From: Spongisporangium articulatum
GTDB lineage: Bacteria > Actinomycetota > Actinomycetes > Actinomycetales > Kineosporiaceae
Direction: 5' to 3'
DNA length: 64,000 nt
Assembly (NCBI RefSeq): GCF_044465595.1
Contig: NZ_JBITLV010000001.1
Coordinates: 1,116,001-1,180,000 of the forward strand
Both the position numbers and the translations under genes were made by a program. Below are positions 9,119-18,861 of this stretch, piece after piece. Within the stretch, counting starts at the first letter, position 1; each line of letters starts with the position of its first letter. Below the pieces are notes generated by a model. It did not search any database. It was not told the origin of the DNA and saw nothing but the letters and a program-made list of their open reading frames with translations.

Positions 9119-10240
9119 TCAGCAGGTCCGGCGCCACTGCACGCCGGTGCTCTTGTCGTCCGAATCCCAGCCGCGGACGCCGCCCACGACCGAGCCGTCG
9201 TCCAGGACCGTCGACACGTAGGCCGTCCACCGCGCCTCGTCCAGCGGCAACTCGACCACGCGGTTCGTCCCGGGCTCGACGACCACGGCGAACTCGGAGT
9301 AGTCCTCGGTGCCCGCGACCAGGCCGTGTGCGTTCACGCGCCAGCCGTCGACCCCGGCCGGGAGGGCCGCGAAGGTGACGCCGTCCCACAACCAGGTGCC
9401 GGTGGAGTCGGGCGACGGGTGCCCGGGGTAGCTGCCGTGGCCCACCACGTAGCGGCCGCGCACCTCGTACGGTTCGGACCGGCCCACCGTCGGCATCCCC
9501 GGCCATCGGCGCAGACCCTCGACCGTGCCGATCAGCGCGTACCGGCCCGGCTCGACGTCCACCGGAGCGGAGGCGGTCGCGACGATGCGGCCGGAGTCGT
9601 CCACCCCGCGCACCGTGACGTCGGCGTCCGGGCCGGGGACGACGTGGCGGGTGCCGGGGTCGTCGACCCGCCAGTAGACCGCCCGACGGTGGCCGTCGAC
9701 CCGGGCCGTGCCCACGACGAGCCCCGAGTCGTTGATCGCCACCGGCTTGCCGCGGCCCTGCAGCCGTACCGGGCGACCGTCACGCCAGAGGTAGGCGTGG
9801 TCGAACTTCAGGTCCGGGTTGCGGACCTGACCGACGACGACGCCGGCCGAGTTCACGTCGACCCCCCTGCCCCGCCGTCCGCCCGGGGTCCGTAGGACCT
9901 GGACCCGGCCCCGGTGCCAGACCGCCGGGTACCAGTCGCCCGCGTCGTCGGTCGTGTCGTCCACCGTGCCGGCGATCCACTCGCCGCCGTCGCCGCCCTC
10001 CGGTGACGCATGTGGGAACCGGGCCGGGACCGCGAGCCGTTCCCGCACGTAGCGGCAACCCTGGCCGTCCTGCGCGGACGGGGTCGCGAAGGGGGAGGCG
10101 CCCGCCGCGGGGGACGGCCGGGCCGACGGAGAGGTCGTCGCCGCCCCCGGTCCGGCACTGCACGCCGCCGTCAGCAGAAGCGCGCCCGCCACCATCGGCC
10201 GGCGCAGACGGGCCCGCCTCGTGTCCCCCATGTCCTTCAC
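9119..10240 (-). CDS. putative lipoprotein with HAF-type repeats
   Basis: 373 residues. An arginine-rich n-region, a hydrophobic stretch and the lipobox LTAAC predict signal-peptidase-II processing and membrane anchoring. The mature part shows recurring short units of the form INDSGLVVG / VNSAGVVVG / VDDSGRIVA followed by an A-x-x-W-like strand, typical of HAF extracellular repeats that build beta-propellers. No catalytic motif was recognised. It is convergent with fbiC (24 bp apart) and divergent from the small secreted protein at 10563. The start could be ATG 10240 or ATG 10231. The function is unknown. Confidence 0.8.
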   Translation of the reverse strand: MKDMGDTRRARLRRPMVAGALLLTAACSAGPGAATTSPSARPSPAAGASPFATPSAQDGQGCRYVRERLAVPARFPHASPEGGDGGEWIAGTVDDTTDDAGDWYPAVWHRGRVQVLRTPGGRRGRGVDVNSAGVVVGQVRNPDLKFDHAYLWRDGRPVRLQGRGKPVAINDSGLVVGTARVDGHRRAVYWRVDDPGTRHVVPGPDADVTVRGVDDSGRIVATASAPVDVEPGRYALIGTVEGLRRWPGMPTVGRSEPYEVRGRYVVGHGSYPGHPSPDSTGTWLWDGVTFAALPAGVDGWRVNAHGLVAGTEDYSEFAVVVEPGTNRVVELPLDEARWTAYVSTVLDDGSVVGGVRGWDSDDKSTGVQWRRTC

Positions 10241-10562
10241 TCTAGGGGCGGCCGCCCGCTCAGCGGACCCGGCACAGTGCCGCCCGCTCTGTCCCGGCGA
10301 GCAGCGCCCCAGCGCGGCCTGCGCCTGCCGATGGACGTCCGCCGGGAGCCGGTGGCCGGGGAGAAGCCTCCGTTCAGGCCCGCCCGACAGTCGATCTCGC
10401 CTCCCTGCGGTCGCCGTTCGGGCGGCACTCGGACCGGCACTTTCCGGCCTCGAGGCTGCCGCGCCGACACCGGCCGGGAGCGGGCGGGGCCGGGTTCTCT
10501 TCGGTATGTCACGCCCTGACGGGCACCGCGCGGCTCAGCCGCCGTCATCGAGGAGAACCCGG
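10241..10562. other. intergenic region without recognisable gene
   Basis: A divergent gap of 322 bp. A frame runs open through it into the gene at 10563 but has no start with a ribosome site and no family signature. No clear promoter hexamers, repeat or RNA gene were seen. Confidence 0.5.
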
Positions 10563-11084
10563 ATGTCCCTCAACATCGCCGCCGGCACCGCCGGCCGCAA
10601 GCCCTCCCGGATCCGTCGTCGCGCCAGGATCGCCACGGCGGTGGCAGCTTTCGCCCTGCTCGGGGCGGCGTCGCCGGCCCTGGCCGCCACCCAGTGGTCG
10701 GCGAACGCCCTCTACGCGCCGAGCGCCACCTGGACGACGGGCGGTACGACCTACAACGGCGCCCAGTTCTCGGTCGCCAAGATGGGCAACTCCGACTGGT
10801 ACGCCAGCAGCGTGTACTACAAGTTCGAGCCCAGCGGGAACACGTTCTTCCAGGGGCACGTCTACAACGGCACGGTCGGCGCCGACAACATGAAGACGGC
10901 CTGCACGCTGCGCTGGTCGGGCAGCCCGCAGGTCGGCATCCCCCTGTCCACGTCGAACTACAGCATCGGTGGGCACAGCCACAAGGACTGGTCCTGGTCG
11001 GGGGGCCGGTACCCCGAGATCGCCAACAACTGGGGCGAGATCAACCGCACCGGCTACGTCACCTGCACGCTGCGCGTCTCCTGA
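10563..11084 (+). CDS. small secreted protein of unknown function
   Basis: 173 residues. ATG 10563 is preceded by GAGGAG at 7 nt. A twin-basic n-region (RIRRRAR) and hydrophobic core lead to a signal-peptidase I site near ALAA, leaving about 130 mature residues rich in Trp, Tyr, Ser, Gly and Asn. Two cysteines (TACTLRW and the TCTL near the end) could form a disulfide. The composition suggests a beta-rich extracellular protein. It does not match any family I know. It is convergent with the regulator at 11129. Confidence 0.75.
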   Translation: MSLNIAAGTAGRKPSRIRRRARIATAVAAFALLGAASPALAATQWSANALYAPSATWTTGGTTYNGAQFSVAKMGNSDWYASSVYYKFEPSGNTFFQGHVYNGTVGADNMKTACTLRWSGSPQVGIPLSTSNYSIGGHSHKDWSWSGGRYPEIANNWGEINRTGYVTCTLRVS

Positions 11085-11128
11085 CGCGCTCGTCGTCCGC
11101 CTCGGGCGGCGACGTGGCCCGGGGCTGG

Positions 11129-13078
11129 TCAGGCCAGCAGCCTGACCAGCTCCGGCACCACGATCCGGCCGTCGCCGACCTGGACCGCGAGGCTGGCCCG
11201 CTGGAGTTCCTCCCAGGCCCGGGCGCCACCCTCGGGGATGGTGCCCGGCCGGCCGCGTCCCAGCTCCCGCAGCAACGCCCGCGCGGGCGCAGAGAGGGCC
11301 CTCAGCGAGGCGCACACCGAGTCGCGCAGTTCGGTGCCCAGCGCGTCGGCCCGCAGCCGGTCCCGCTCGAGCAGCCGGTCGGCCAGGCGGGTCAGCGGCA
11401 CCCCCGGACTGAGCGCGGCGTGGGCTGCGACCTGGTGGGCCAGGGCCGGCGTTCCGCCGGCGGCTCGCACCACCCGGTCCAGGGCCGGTCGCTCCACCGC
11501 GGTGACGCGACCGATCCGCTCCTGGACCACCTGCCGAGCGGCCGGTTGACTCAGCGGGCCCAGCAGGAGCGGGTGAGCTCCCGCGCCCGCGACCAGGTCG
11601 AGCAGCTGCCGCCGCCCGACGACCAGGAGCAGGCTCGAGTCGCCGGTCGGCACGAGATCCCTCACCTGATCGTAACTTTCGACGTCGTCGAGAATCAGGA
11701 GAGCTCGTCGACCGGCGACTCTGTGCGCCCACAGGGCGGACAGCTCGGCCCGGGAGTCGGGCAGCCGCCCGGGGGCCAGGCCCAGCCCGATCAGAGCCAG
11801 CCGCAGGACGTCCACCGCGGCCACGGGTGTGCCGTGCGGGGCATGGGTCTGCAGGTCGGCGTAGATCTGCGCGTCAGGGAAGAGCGCCCGGCGCCGGCTG
11901 GCCCAGTCGAGGACGAGGGCCGACTTCCCGATCCCCGGCGGTCCGCTGACCGCGACCGTCCGCATCGGGTGACTTCCGCCCGGCGCCACCGCGTCGAGCA
12001 CCTCGAGCTCCCGCTGTCGACCGATCACCCGGTGGGCGGGGGCGCGGACCCGGGCCGTCGGCTCCCCGGCCCGTCCCGGCCGGGGTTCGGGGTCATCCTC
12101 GTGCTCCTCCGCGAGCCCGCGGGCCGCCGCTCGCAGTTCGGGCCCCAACGGCAGGCCCAGCTCGGTGTCCAGGCGCCGACGCATCCGCTCCAGGACGGCG
12201 TGCGCCTGAGCCCGGCGTCCCGTGCCGAGCAGGAGCCGGGTGAGCGCCGCGGCGAGCGGTTCGTCGTAGGGCTCCACCGCGTGCACGGCCATCACCTGGT
12301 GCAGGACCTCGCCCGCCCGACCCGCGGCCAGGGCGGCGTCCGCGAGGTCGCAGGCCGCATTCGCCCGGAGGTGTTCCAGGGCGGAGACCTCGGCGCGGGC
12401 CCGGACCGCCGGTCCACCGTCGGCGGCGACCGGCCCCTCCCAGAGCTGCAGGGCGGCGCTGAGGCTCTCGGTCGCCGCGAACCAGTCCTGCCCGGCGAGG
12501 GCGCGGGCGGCGGCCGCCATCCGCTCCTCCCACTGGGCGAGGTCGGTCGGAACCGCCTCGTCGAGCAGGTACCCGTCCCCGCTGAGCTGCACCGCCGCGG
12601 CCTCGGGCAGGAGGGCCCGCAATCGGGCGACGTGACCCTGGACCAGGGCGCGGCAGGTCCGGGGCGGGCGCTGCTCCCACAGGTGGTCGACGAGATCGTC
12701 CACGGTCACGGTGTTCCCGCGGCGCAGGACGAGGATCGCCGTCACCGCGCGGAGGGCGGCCGACGGCAGGCCTCGGCGGCGGCCGTGGTCCGTGAGCACC
12801 ACCGGCCCGAGCACCCCCAGGCCGACCGGGTCCTGGCCCTCAGGGCGGGCGGCGAGTCGCCCGGTGTCGGCACGGGAGATCGGTTGCAGGTCCAGCACCG
12901 CGCTCAACCGGGCCACCGTGTGCGGATGCGGACGGGTCACCCGCGACCGCTCGATGTTGCGCAGTGCCCGGACACTGAGTCCCGCGCGCAGGGCCAGTTC
13001 GTGCTGGCTCAGGCCGGCCCGGCTCCTGGCCCCGGCCACCTGCTCGCCCAGTTCCGTCCACCCTGCCGCAGGACGCAC
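11129..13078 (-). CDS. AfsR/SARP-like regulator (XRE HTH, winged helix, BTAD, NB-ARC)
   Basis: About 649 residues from GTG 13078, which follows GAGGGGG and places an XRE helix-turn-helix (LSQHELALRAGLSVRALRNIE) at the N-terminus. The frame stays open to GTG 13210, giving 44 more residues of low conservation character. After the HTH come a Trans_reg_C-like winged helix (LVDHLWEQRPPRTCRALVQ), a bacterial transcriptional activation domain of TPR-like helices, then an NB-ARC-type NTPase with Walker A PPGIGKSA and Walker B RRALLILDD. There is no long C-terminal TPR array, so it is shorter than full AfsR. XRE-plus-SARP architecture is typical of pathway-specific activators. The target is unknown; the small secreted gene and the ABC/kinase operon are its neighbours. 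Confidence 0.85.
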   Translation of the reverse strand: MRPAAGWTELGEQVAGARSRAGLSQHELALRAGLSVRALRNIERSRVTRPHPHTVARLSAVLDLQPISRADTGRLAARPEGQDPVGLGVLGPVVLTDHGRRRGLPSAALRAVTAILVLRRGNTVTVDDLVDHLWEQRPPRTCRALVQGHVARLRALLPEAAAVQLSGDGYLLDEAVPTDLAQWEERMAAAARALAGQDWFAATESLSAALQLWEGPVAADGGPAVRARAEVSALEHLRANAACDLADAALAAGRAGEVLHQVMAVHAVEPYDEPLAAALTRLLLGTGRRAQAHAVLERMRRRLDTELGLPLGPELRAAARGLAEEHEDDPEPRPGRAGEPTARVRAPAHRVIGRQRELEVLDAVAPGGSHPMRTVAVSGPPGIGKSALVLDWASRRRALFPDAQIYADLQTHAPHGTPVAAVDVLRLALIGLGLAPGRLPDSRAELSALWAHRVAGRRALLILDDVESYDQVRDLVPTGDSSLLLVVGRRQLLDLVAGAGAHPLLLGPLSQPAARQVVQERIGRVTAVERPALDRVVRAAGGTPALAHQVAAHAALSPGVPLTRLADRLLERDRLRADALGTELRDSVCASLRALSAPARALLRELGRGRPGTIPEGGARAWEELQRASLAVQVGDGRIVVPELVRLLA

Positions 13079-13294
13079 CCATCCCCCTCTGCTCGTGTGT
13101 CTTCGCGGGGTTCCCCTCGGGCCGCGATCCTTCGGACGGGCCACTGCTGCTGACAAGAGCAGCTCCGAGGTGAGGTCCGCGGCCATCACCGGGCGTCTCA
13201 CAGTGCCCACGCTGAGCTGCCGAGCCGGGGTGGGCTACCACCCCCACGAGCCGAGGTGCTGATGCACCTGTGGGACGCCCGTCCGGTTGCTTCA

Positions 13295-14062
13295 ATGGCT
13301 GGTGTGTCCTCACCCGAGCCTGCCCTCGCGCCCGTCACCCCGCCGCAGGAGCAGCCGGACGCCGTGCTGGTGGCCCACGGGCTGCGCAAGACCTACGACC
13401 CGGACGTCGCGCCCGTCCAGGCCCTGCGCGGGGCCGACCTCACGCTCGCCCCGGGCGAGTTCGTCGCGCTGATGGGGCCGTCCGGGACCGGGAAGTCGAC
13501 CCTGCTGAACATCCTGGCCGGGCTCGAGGAGGCGGACGACGGCGAGGTCTGGCTGATGGGCCGGGCGCTGTCGGGCCTGACCGAGAAGGAGCGCACCCAC
13601 CTGCGCCGCCGGCACGTGGGCATCGTGTTCCAGTTCTTCAACTTGATCGACGACATGACCGCGCAGGAGAACGTCGCCCTGGCCGCCATGGTGGCCGGGG
13701 CCTCCAAGCGCGAGGCGGGGGCCCGGGCGGCCGAACTGCTCGACCTGCTGGGCCTGCTCGACAAGGCCGCGAACACGCCGCCCACCCTGTCCGGCGGCCA
13801 GCGGCAGCGGCTGGCCATCGCGCGGGCACTGGCCAACCAGCCGACCGTGCTGCTGGCCGACGAGCCGACCGGCGCGCTCGACAGCCGCGGGGGCGCCGAG
13901 ATCGTGGAGCTGCTGAGCAGGCTGCACGCGCGCGGGCAGACGATCCTGCTGGTCACCCACAACCACGACGTGGCGGCCGCGGCCGACCGCGTCCTGACGA
14001 TGTCCGACGGCCGCATCACCGCCCGCGGGGACGTAGCCCGCCGCGAGGGTTCGGCGGCATGA
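13295..14062 (+). CDS. ABC transporter ATP-binding protein (MacB/LolD type)
   Basis: 255 residues from ATG 13295; GTG 13256 and ATG 13262 are in frame and possible, and no start has a strong ribosome site. It has Walker A GPSGTGKST at about 61-69, a Q-loop in VFQFFNLI, signature LSGGQRQR, Walker B VLLADEP and switch His in VTHNH. It energises an FtsX-like permease, here the gene at 15618. The stop overlaps the histidine kinase start by 4 bp (ATGA), so ATPase, kinase and permease form one coupled operon, in the manner of peptide- or antibiotic-sensing export modules. Confidence 0.93.
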   Translation: MAGVSSPEPALAPVTPPQEQPDAVLVAHGLRKTYDPDVAPVQALRGADLTLAPGEFVALMGPSGTGKSTLLNILAGLEEADDGEVWLMGRALSGLTEKERTHLRRRHVGIVFQFFNLIDDMTAQENVALAAMVAGASKREAGARAAELLDLLGLLDKAANTPPTLSGGQRQRLAIARALANQPTVLLADEPTGALDSRGGAEIVELLSRLHARGQTILLVTHNHDVAAAADRVLTMSDGRITARGDVARREGSAA

Positions 14063-15621
14063 GACGTGAACACCCGGCCCGGCGGGCCGCCTGGTTCGGC
14101 GCGGCCGGTGCGGTCGTGGGCCTCTGCGGGCTCGCCCTGACCGGTGCGGTGGACGTGCTGGCGGCGGGCGACATCCCCTGGGGGTGGGCCTCCTCCTTCG
14201 CCGGGCTGGTCGTCGCGGCCGCCGCCGTGCTCGGTGCCTCGCCGCTGGGTCGGCGCCGCTCGGGGGCCGCGGTCGTCGCAGCCGCCTACGTGGGTCTGCT
14301 GACCGGCGTCCTGCTGCTCGGCTGCCTGGTCGCCGTGCTGGTGGTCGGCCGCCTGCCCCGGGCCCACGAGCGGGACGTCGTGCTCCCGGCCCTGCTGGGC
14401 GCCGCCCTGGCGGCGGCGCTGTTCGCCGGCCTGCTGCCCACCACGGGCAAGACCGTGGCCGCGCTGGGCCGGACGCGCCGCGGCCGACCCGAGGGCGTCG
14501 TCCGGAACTTCGCGGAGCGGTCGAGCCGTGGGGCCGGCGAGGACGACCTGCTCGACCTGGCGGACTCGCTGCGGCGCACGATGGGCATGCGGGCCGCCGA
14601 GATCTGGCGGGTCGAGGGGACGGCGTTGCGCCGGGTCGCGTCGTCACCGAACCGCGGTGCGCTCGCCTTCGAGATCAGCGCCATCCAGCGGGACGTGCTG
14701 TCGCAGAGCGACATCGCCGGGCCGTCCTGGCTCGAACTGTGGGTGCCCGAGCTCGCGGCCGGGCGCAGCACCACCGAGGTGCGTTCCGTCGCGGCGGCCC
14801 ACTTCGGGGAGCTGCTCGGCGTCGTCGTGGTGGAGAAGCAGCAGGGTGAGCCGTTCACGGTCGGGGAGGACCAGGCGCTCGTCGACCTGGGCCACCGGCT
14901 GGGCGCGGTGCTCGGCAACCTGGAACTCGACTCGGCGCTGCGCCGCACCCTCGGCGACCTGCAGCGGGCCAACGAGGCGCTGCAGGCCTCGCGCGGACGC
15001 CTGGTGGCGACGGCCGACGCCGAGCGCCGCCGGATCGAGCGCAACCTCCACGACGGCGCGCAGCAGCACCTGGTGGCGATGGCGATCAGCATCGGGCTGA
15101 TCCGCAGCCAGATCACCGAAGGGCCCGAGATCGCCGACGAGCTGCTGGAACAGCTCGGCGACCAGTTGCGGGCCACGATCGACGAGGTCCGCGAACTGGC
15201 CCACGGCATCTACCCGCCGGCGCTCACCCACGGCGGGCTCGTCGAGGCCCTGCGCTCGGTCATCGGGCGTTCGCCGCAGCAGATCGACCTGCACGCCACG
15301 GCGGTCCGCCGCTACCCCGCCGCGACGGAGGCAGCCGTCTACTTCTGCTGTCTCGAGGCCCTGCAGAACGCCTCGAAACACGCTGCGGGGGCGGCTGTCT
15401 CGATCGCACTGACCGGTTCCGACGGCCGGCTGGAGTTCTGCGTGAGCGACGACGGCCCGGGCTACGACCCGGACACGGTGGCCCACGGGCACGGGCTGGA
15501 GAACATGTCCGACCGGGTGGGTGCCCTGGGCGGCGAGATCGCGTGGCAGTCCGCGCCGGGGCAGGGGGTCACCGTGCAGGGTTGGGTCCCGGTCACGGTG
15601 GTGGACGAGGAGACGCCGTGA
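14059..15621 (+). CDS. sensor histidine kinase (NarL-partner HisKA_3 type)
   Basis: 520 residues from ATG 14059, overlapping the ATPase stop by 4 bp. The first 130 residues contain several hydrophobic helices (membrane sensor). A GAF-like region follows (to about 300), then the dimerisation and phosphoacceptor box RRRIERNLHDGAQQH with His331, and a HATPase_c domain with an N-box region (ALQNASKHA) and DDGPGYD. It would phosphorylate a LuxR/NarL-type response regulator, but none is encoded next to it. Coupling to an ABC exporter on both sides suggests it reports transporter state or stress. Its stop overlaps the permease GTG by 4 bp. Confidence 0.92.
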   Translation: MRREHPARRAAWFGAAGAVVGLCGLALTGAVDVLAAGDIPWGWASSFAGLVVAAAAVLGASPLGRRRSGAAVVAAAYVGLLTGVLLLGCLVAVLVVGRLPRAHERDVVLPALLGAALAAALFAGLLPTTGKTVAALGRTRRGRPEGVVRNFAERSSRGAGEDDLLDLADSLRRTMGMRAAEIWRVEGTALRRVASSPNRGALAFEISAIQRDVLSQSDIAGPSWLELWVPELAAGRSTTEVRSVAAAHFGELLGVVVVEKQQGEPFTVGEDQALVDLGHRLGAVLGNLELDSALRRTLGDLQRANEALQASRGRLVATADAERRRIERNLHDGAQQHLVAMAISIGLIRSQITEGPEIADELLEQLGDQLRATIDEVRELAHGIYPPALTHGGLVEALRSVIGRSPQQIDLHATAVRRYPAATEAAVYFCCLEALQNASKHAAGAAVSIALTGSDGRLEFCVSDDGPGYDPDTVAHGHGLENMSDRVGALGGEIAWQSAPGQGVTVQGWVPVTVVDEETP

Positions 15622-17897
15622 CCGTCGCCTGGCCGGCCGTGCGAGCCATCGCACGCCGCGAGCTGCGGCGCAGCTGGCTCGCCCTCGTGGTCCTCGGCCT
15701 GCTGGCCGGTTCCGTCGGCGCGGTCGCCACGGGCGCCATGGTCGTCGAACGGCGGACGGCGACCGCCGAGGCGCGACTGCGCGCGGCCATGGGGGTGGAG
15801 GATCTGCGGGTCTCGGCGCTCAACGGCGTCGTGCCGTCCACGGAGGGCATCCCCGGCATCGCCCGACAGTGGCGACCCTCCATGGCGGTCGGGCAGATCG
15901 TCGGCCCGGCGCTGAACTACCTGGCCGTCCTGTCCGGGCCCGCCCACCCCGGCATCTTCAATCCCGTCGTGGTCGAGGGGCGGGCGGTGAATCCCCGCTC
16001 CACGGACGAGATCATGGTGGCCGAGGAGGGCGCCCGCCAGATGGGGATGGACGTCGGGGACGTCGTCCGGCTGCACTTCCTCACCGTCGAGCAGGCCGGT
16101 GACTGGGTGACGGGCATCGGCGAACCCCGCGGGCCGACCCTGACCTTTCACGTCGTCGGGCTGACCCGGATCACCCCCAAGGCGTCCAACGGGGTCGGGG
16201 TGATGGCCAGCCCGGCCTTCTACGAGCGGTACGGGCGGACCCTGAGCCAGGGCGGCGCGCTGTTCCTGCAGACCCGGCCCGGCGTGAGCCCGGCCGCCGT
16301 CGCGCAGCGCATCACCGGCGCGGCGAAGACCCCCGTGCAGGTGGAGTTCTCGTCCCGCGAACCGGCCCCCGTGCGCACCGCCGCGCACATCCTGACCGGC
16401 GGTGCCTTGAGCTTCGTCGTCGTCGCGGCGCTGGTCGGGGTGCTGGCGCTGGCGCTGTCGTCCAGTCGGCACCACAGCTCGGGCGTCCAGTCCCAACAGG
16501 TCGAACGGGTGCTCGGGCTGACCACGGGGGAGCGGGTTCTCGGGCACGCGGCCCCCAGTCTGATCAGCGCGGCCGCCGGTGCCGTCGTGTGCCTCGCGGG
16601 CGCGCTGCTGGCCGGGTGGATCGAACCGCTCGGCTCGCTGCGCACGTCGGAGCCGTACCCCGGGTACGCGGCCAACTGGCCGGTCGCGCTGGGTGGCGCC
16701 GTGACCGTCGTCCTGCTCGTGCTGCTGACCAGCGGCGTCAGCGCGGCCCGGGCGATCTCCAGCCGGACGGCGATCCGCTCACCCCGGCGAGCGCTGAGAC
16801 TCAGCCGCTCACCGGTGTTCTCGGCCGGGCTGCGGATGGCGTTCGGCAGTCGCGGCTCCTGGCGTTCGTTCTCGGCCATCACCGGCGTGACGGTGGCCGT
16901 GGCGGGGATGCTCGCGTCGGCGTCGCTGTGGACCTCGATGCGGCATCTCGCGGACACGCCCTCGCACTGGGGGGTCAATGCCGACCTCTACGTCGCGGAC
17001 GCGCGGCCCGACCTCGTCGAGGGGCTGAAGGTCGACCCGCGGGTGCGCGGCCTGACCCGTGAGGTGTCCGACCGGGTCTCGGTCGGCGGGCGCGACTTGA
17101 GCGCCTACTCCGTCGAGCACGTGCTCGGTGACGTCGGCTGGACGATGGTCGAAGGCCGTGCCCCGCAGATCGATTCGGAGCTCGTCCTCGGTCCGCGGGC
17201 GGCGCGCGCCCTGGACACCGCCGTGGGGGACTCGGTGTCGGTCCGCACCCGCGCGGGGACCGAGCGGTTCACGGTCACCGGCATCGGCATCGGCGCCTTC
17301 AACGGCGAGGCCTTCGGTGACAACGCCCTGTTCACGCCGGGCGGCCTGCAGGAAGTGGGCCGGGGCGCCAACTTCTACACGCTCGACGTCGCGCTGAAAC
17401 CCGGCCGGTCGGTCGACGCGTTCGCCGCGGAGCTGTCCCGGGACTGGGAGATCGCCCTCCCGTCCGTCCCGGCCGAGGTCACGAGCCTGGAGGCGTTGGG
17501 CGACCTGCCGATCTGGCTCGGGCTGTTCTTCGTCTCGATCGGCCTGGCGGCCCTGGCGCACTCCTCGGTCCAGCTTGTCCGGCGCGGGGTGGGTGATTTC
17601 GCCGTCCTGCGGACCATCGGGTTCACCGCCGGTCAGTTGGCGGGGGTGCTGCTCACGGCCGTGCTGATCACCACCACTCTCGGGCTGGCCGTCGGTTTCC
17701 CGCTGGGACTCGGTGCGGGACGGCTGATCTGGTGGTCGGTGACCAACGGGGTGGGGGTCGTGCCCGACTTCCAACTGCCCCCGGTCACGACCACGTTCAT
17801 CGTGCCCGCGGCGCTGCTGGCCTCCGTGCTGCTCGCGGCGTGGCCGGCGATCGAGGCCGGCCGGTTGCGGACCGTCCGGGCCGCCCGCACCGACTGA
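15618..17897 (+). CDS. FtsX-like ABC transporter permease
   Basis: 759 residues beginning at GTG 15618 (GTGA overlap with the kinase stop). An N-terminal transmembrane helix (LALVVLGLLAGSVGAVATGA) is followed by a periplasmic MacB-like domain. Transmembrane helices then lie around residues 260-290, 320-340 and 360-385, a second extracytoplasmic domain follows, and a C-terminal block of three helices closes the protein. This is the duplicated FtsX/MacB permease layout. With the ATPase at 13295 it forms a mechanotransmission-type ABC complex in the cytoplasmic membrane. Substrate is unknown; lipoproteins, peptides or antibiotics are typical of the family. Confidence 0.9.
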   Translation: MTVAWPAVRAIARRELRRSWLALVVLGLLAGSVGAVATGAMVVERRTATAEARLRAAMGVEDLRVSALNGVVPSTEGIPGIARQWRPSMAVGQIVGPALNYLAVLSGPAHPGIFNPVVVEGRAVNPRSTDEIMVAEEGARQMGMDVGDVVRLHFLTVEQAGDWVTGIGEPRGPTLTFHVVGLTRITPKASNGVGVMASPAFYERYGRTLSQGGALFLQTRPGVSPAAVAQRITGAAKTPVQVEFSSREPAPVRTAAHILTGGALSFVVVAALVGVLALALSSSRHHSSGVQSQQVERVLGLTTGERVLGHAAPSLISAAAGAVVCLAGALLAGWIEPLGSLRTSEPYPGYAANWPVALGGAVTVVLLVLLTSGVSAARAISSRTAIRSPRRALRLSRSPVFSAGLRMAFGSRGSWRSFSAITGVTVAVAGMLASASLWTSMRHLADTPSHWGVNADLYVADARPDLVEGLKVDPRVRGLTREVSDRVSVGGRDLSAYSVEHVLGDVGWTMVEGRAPQIDSELVLGPRAARALDTAVGDSVSVRTRAGTERFTVTGIGIGAFNGEAFGDNALFTPGGLQEVGRGANFYTLDVALKPGRSVDAFAAELSRDWEIALPSVPAEVTSLEALGDLPIWLGLFFVSIGLAALAHSSVQLVRRGVGDFAVLRTIGFTAGQLAGVLLTAVLITTTLGLAVGFPLGLGAGRLIWWSVTNGVGVVPDFQLPPVTTTFIVPAALLASVLLAAWPAIEAGRLRTVRAARTD

Positions 17898-17898
17898 T

Positions 17899-18792
17899 TC
17901 AGACCTCGGGCCGGCCGAGACCGGTCGCGGCGCTCTTCAACCAGAGGGCGAGGGCGGGCGACAGCACCGGGCCCGGCAGGGCGCCCGGACGGGCGCAGAC
18001 GTGCGGTCCGGTGGGCCGGACCACCGGGAGCGGGACGTTGCCGTCCAGCGCCGCCGGAGGGTCCGGCACCTCGCAGGCCTTCTCGTAGATCGCCTGGAGG
18101 GCCGCCCGGGACAGGCCCGGGGGCAGGACGGTCGGGACCCGGCCGCCGGGCAGCCGGAGGGCGCCGGGGAGCGGCGGCACGCCCGGTGCCTGGGGTTGGC
18201 CGGGTGCCTGCGGTACTGCGGGTGCCTGGGGTTGGCCGGGGACCTGGGGGAGCCCGGGAACGTGCGGGTGGCCCGGTTCGTGCGGTAGGCCCGGTTCGTG
18301 CGGTTGGCCCGGTGCCTGCGGGAGGCCCGGAGCCGGCGGCGGCTCGTCCGGCGTCCGGAGGGCCGGAGCCGGTGGTGATCCGGGCGGCGGTGGGACGCCG
18401 GGAGCCGGGATCGCGGCCGGGACCGAGCCGCTCGGTGCGGCGGGGGCGTCGGCCACCGGATCGGGCGGCACCGGCCCGTCGCCGTCGACCGGCGCTCCGG
18501 TGGCCGGGACAGGCGTCGGCGTGGGTGCCCGAGGCGTGTCGCCCGGGGGCGGCATGAAGGCCTTGAGGTCCTGCACGGCCGACCACGGGTTGAAGGGGTC
18601 GGCCACCGCCCGGTTCGAGCCGCGGTCCGGCCGTTGCGGGTGCAGCAGGGCCCCGCAGTGCTCGCAGGTGTCGCCGTCGGCGGGGCACGTCTTCCCGCAG
18701 GCCGGGCACGCCGGCGCCCCCGCCGACCGCTGCCATGGCGGCGTGCTGCGCTCGGTCGAGTCCACGAGCACCTCCCCGGCCGACGGCAGCAC
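17899..18792 (-). CDS. zinc-ribbon, proline-rich repeat protein
   Basis: 297 residues. Near residue 29 is a double-CxxC zinc ribbon (CPACGKTC...CEHCG). The middle third is very Pro/Gly/Gln-rich with about a dozen degenerate pentapeptides of the form LPQAPG / QPHEPG / HPHVPG. The C-terminal 90 residues form a folded-looking segment (LSRAALQAIYEKACEVPDPP). No membrane helix or enzyme motif was seen. It ends one base beyond the convergent permease stop. It resembles adaptor proteins with a zinc ribbon and disordered linker. Function unknown. Confidence 0.75.
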   Translation of the reverse strand: MLPSAGEVLVDSTERSTPPWQRSAGAPACPACGKTCPADGDTCEHCGALLHPQRPDRGSNRAVADPFNPWSAVQDLKAFMPPPGDTPRAPTPTPVPATGAPVDGDGPVPPDPVADAPAAPSGSVPAAIPAPGVPPPPGSPPAPALRTPDEPPPAPGLPQAPGQPHEPGLPHEPGHPHVPGLPQVPGQPQAPAVPQAPGQPQAPGVPPLPGALRLPGGRVPTVLPPGLSRAALQAIYEKACEVPDPPAALDGNVPLPVVRPTGPHVCARPGALPGPVLSPALALWLKSAATGLGRPEV

Positions 18793-18861
18793 TTCCGCGT
18801 CCCGTCGACCGCCACCGGTTCGTTCTGCGCCGGGGTCACCCGTCTGCCACGACGTTCTGGT

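Noticed and set aside
10694..13153. 819-codon plus-strand frame across the small secreted gene and the SARP regulator
   Set aside because: Shadow of the regulator on the minus strand, with no start context or recognisable domain.
18186..18330. DNA repeats in the zinc-ribbon gene considered as a non-coding repeat element
   Set aside because: They keep the reading frame and encode degenerate Pro/Gly/Gln pentapeptides of the protein linker.
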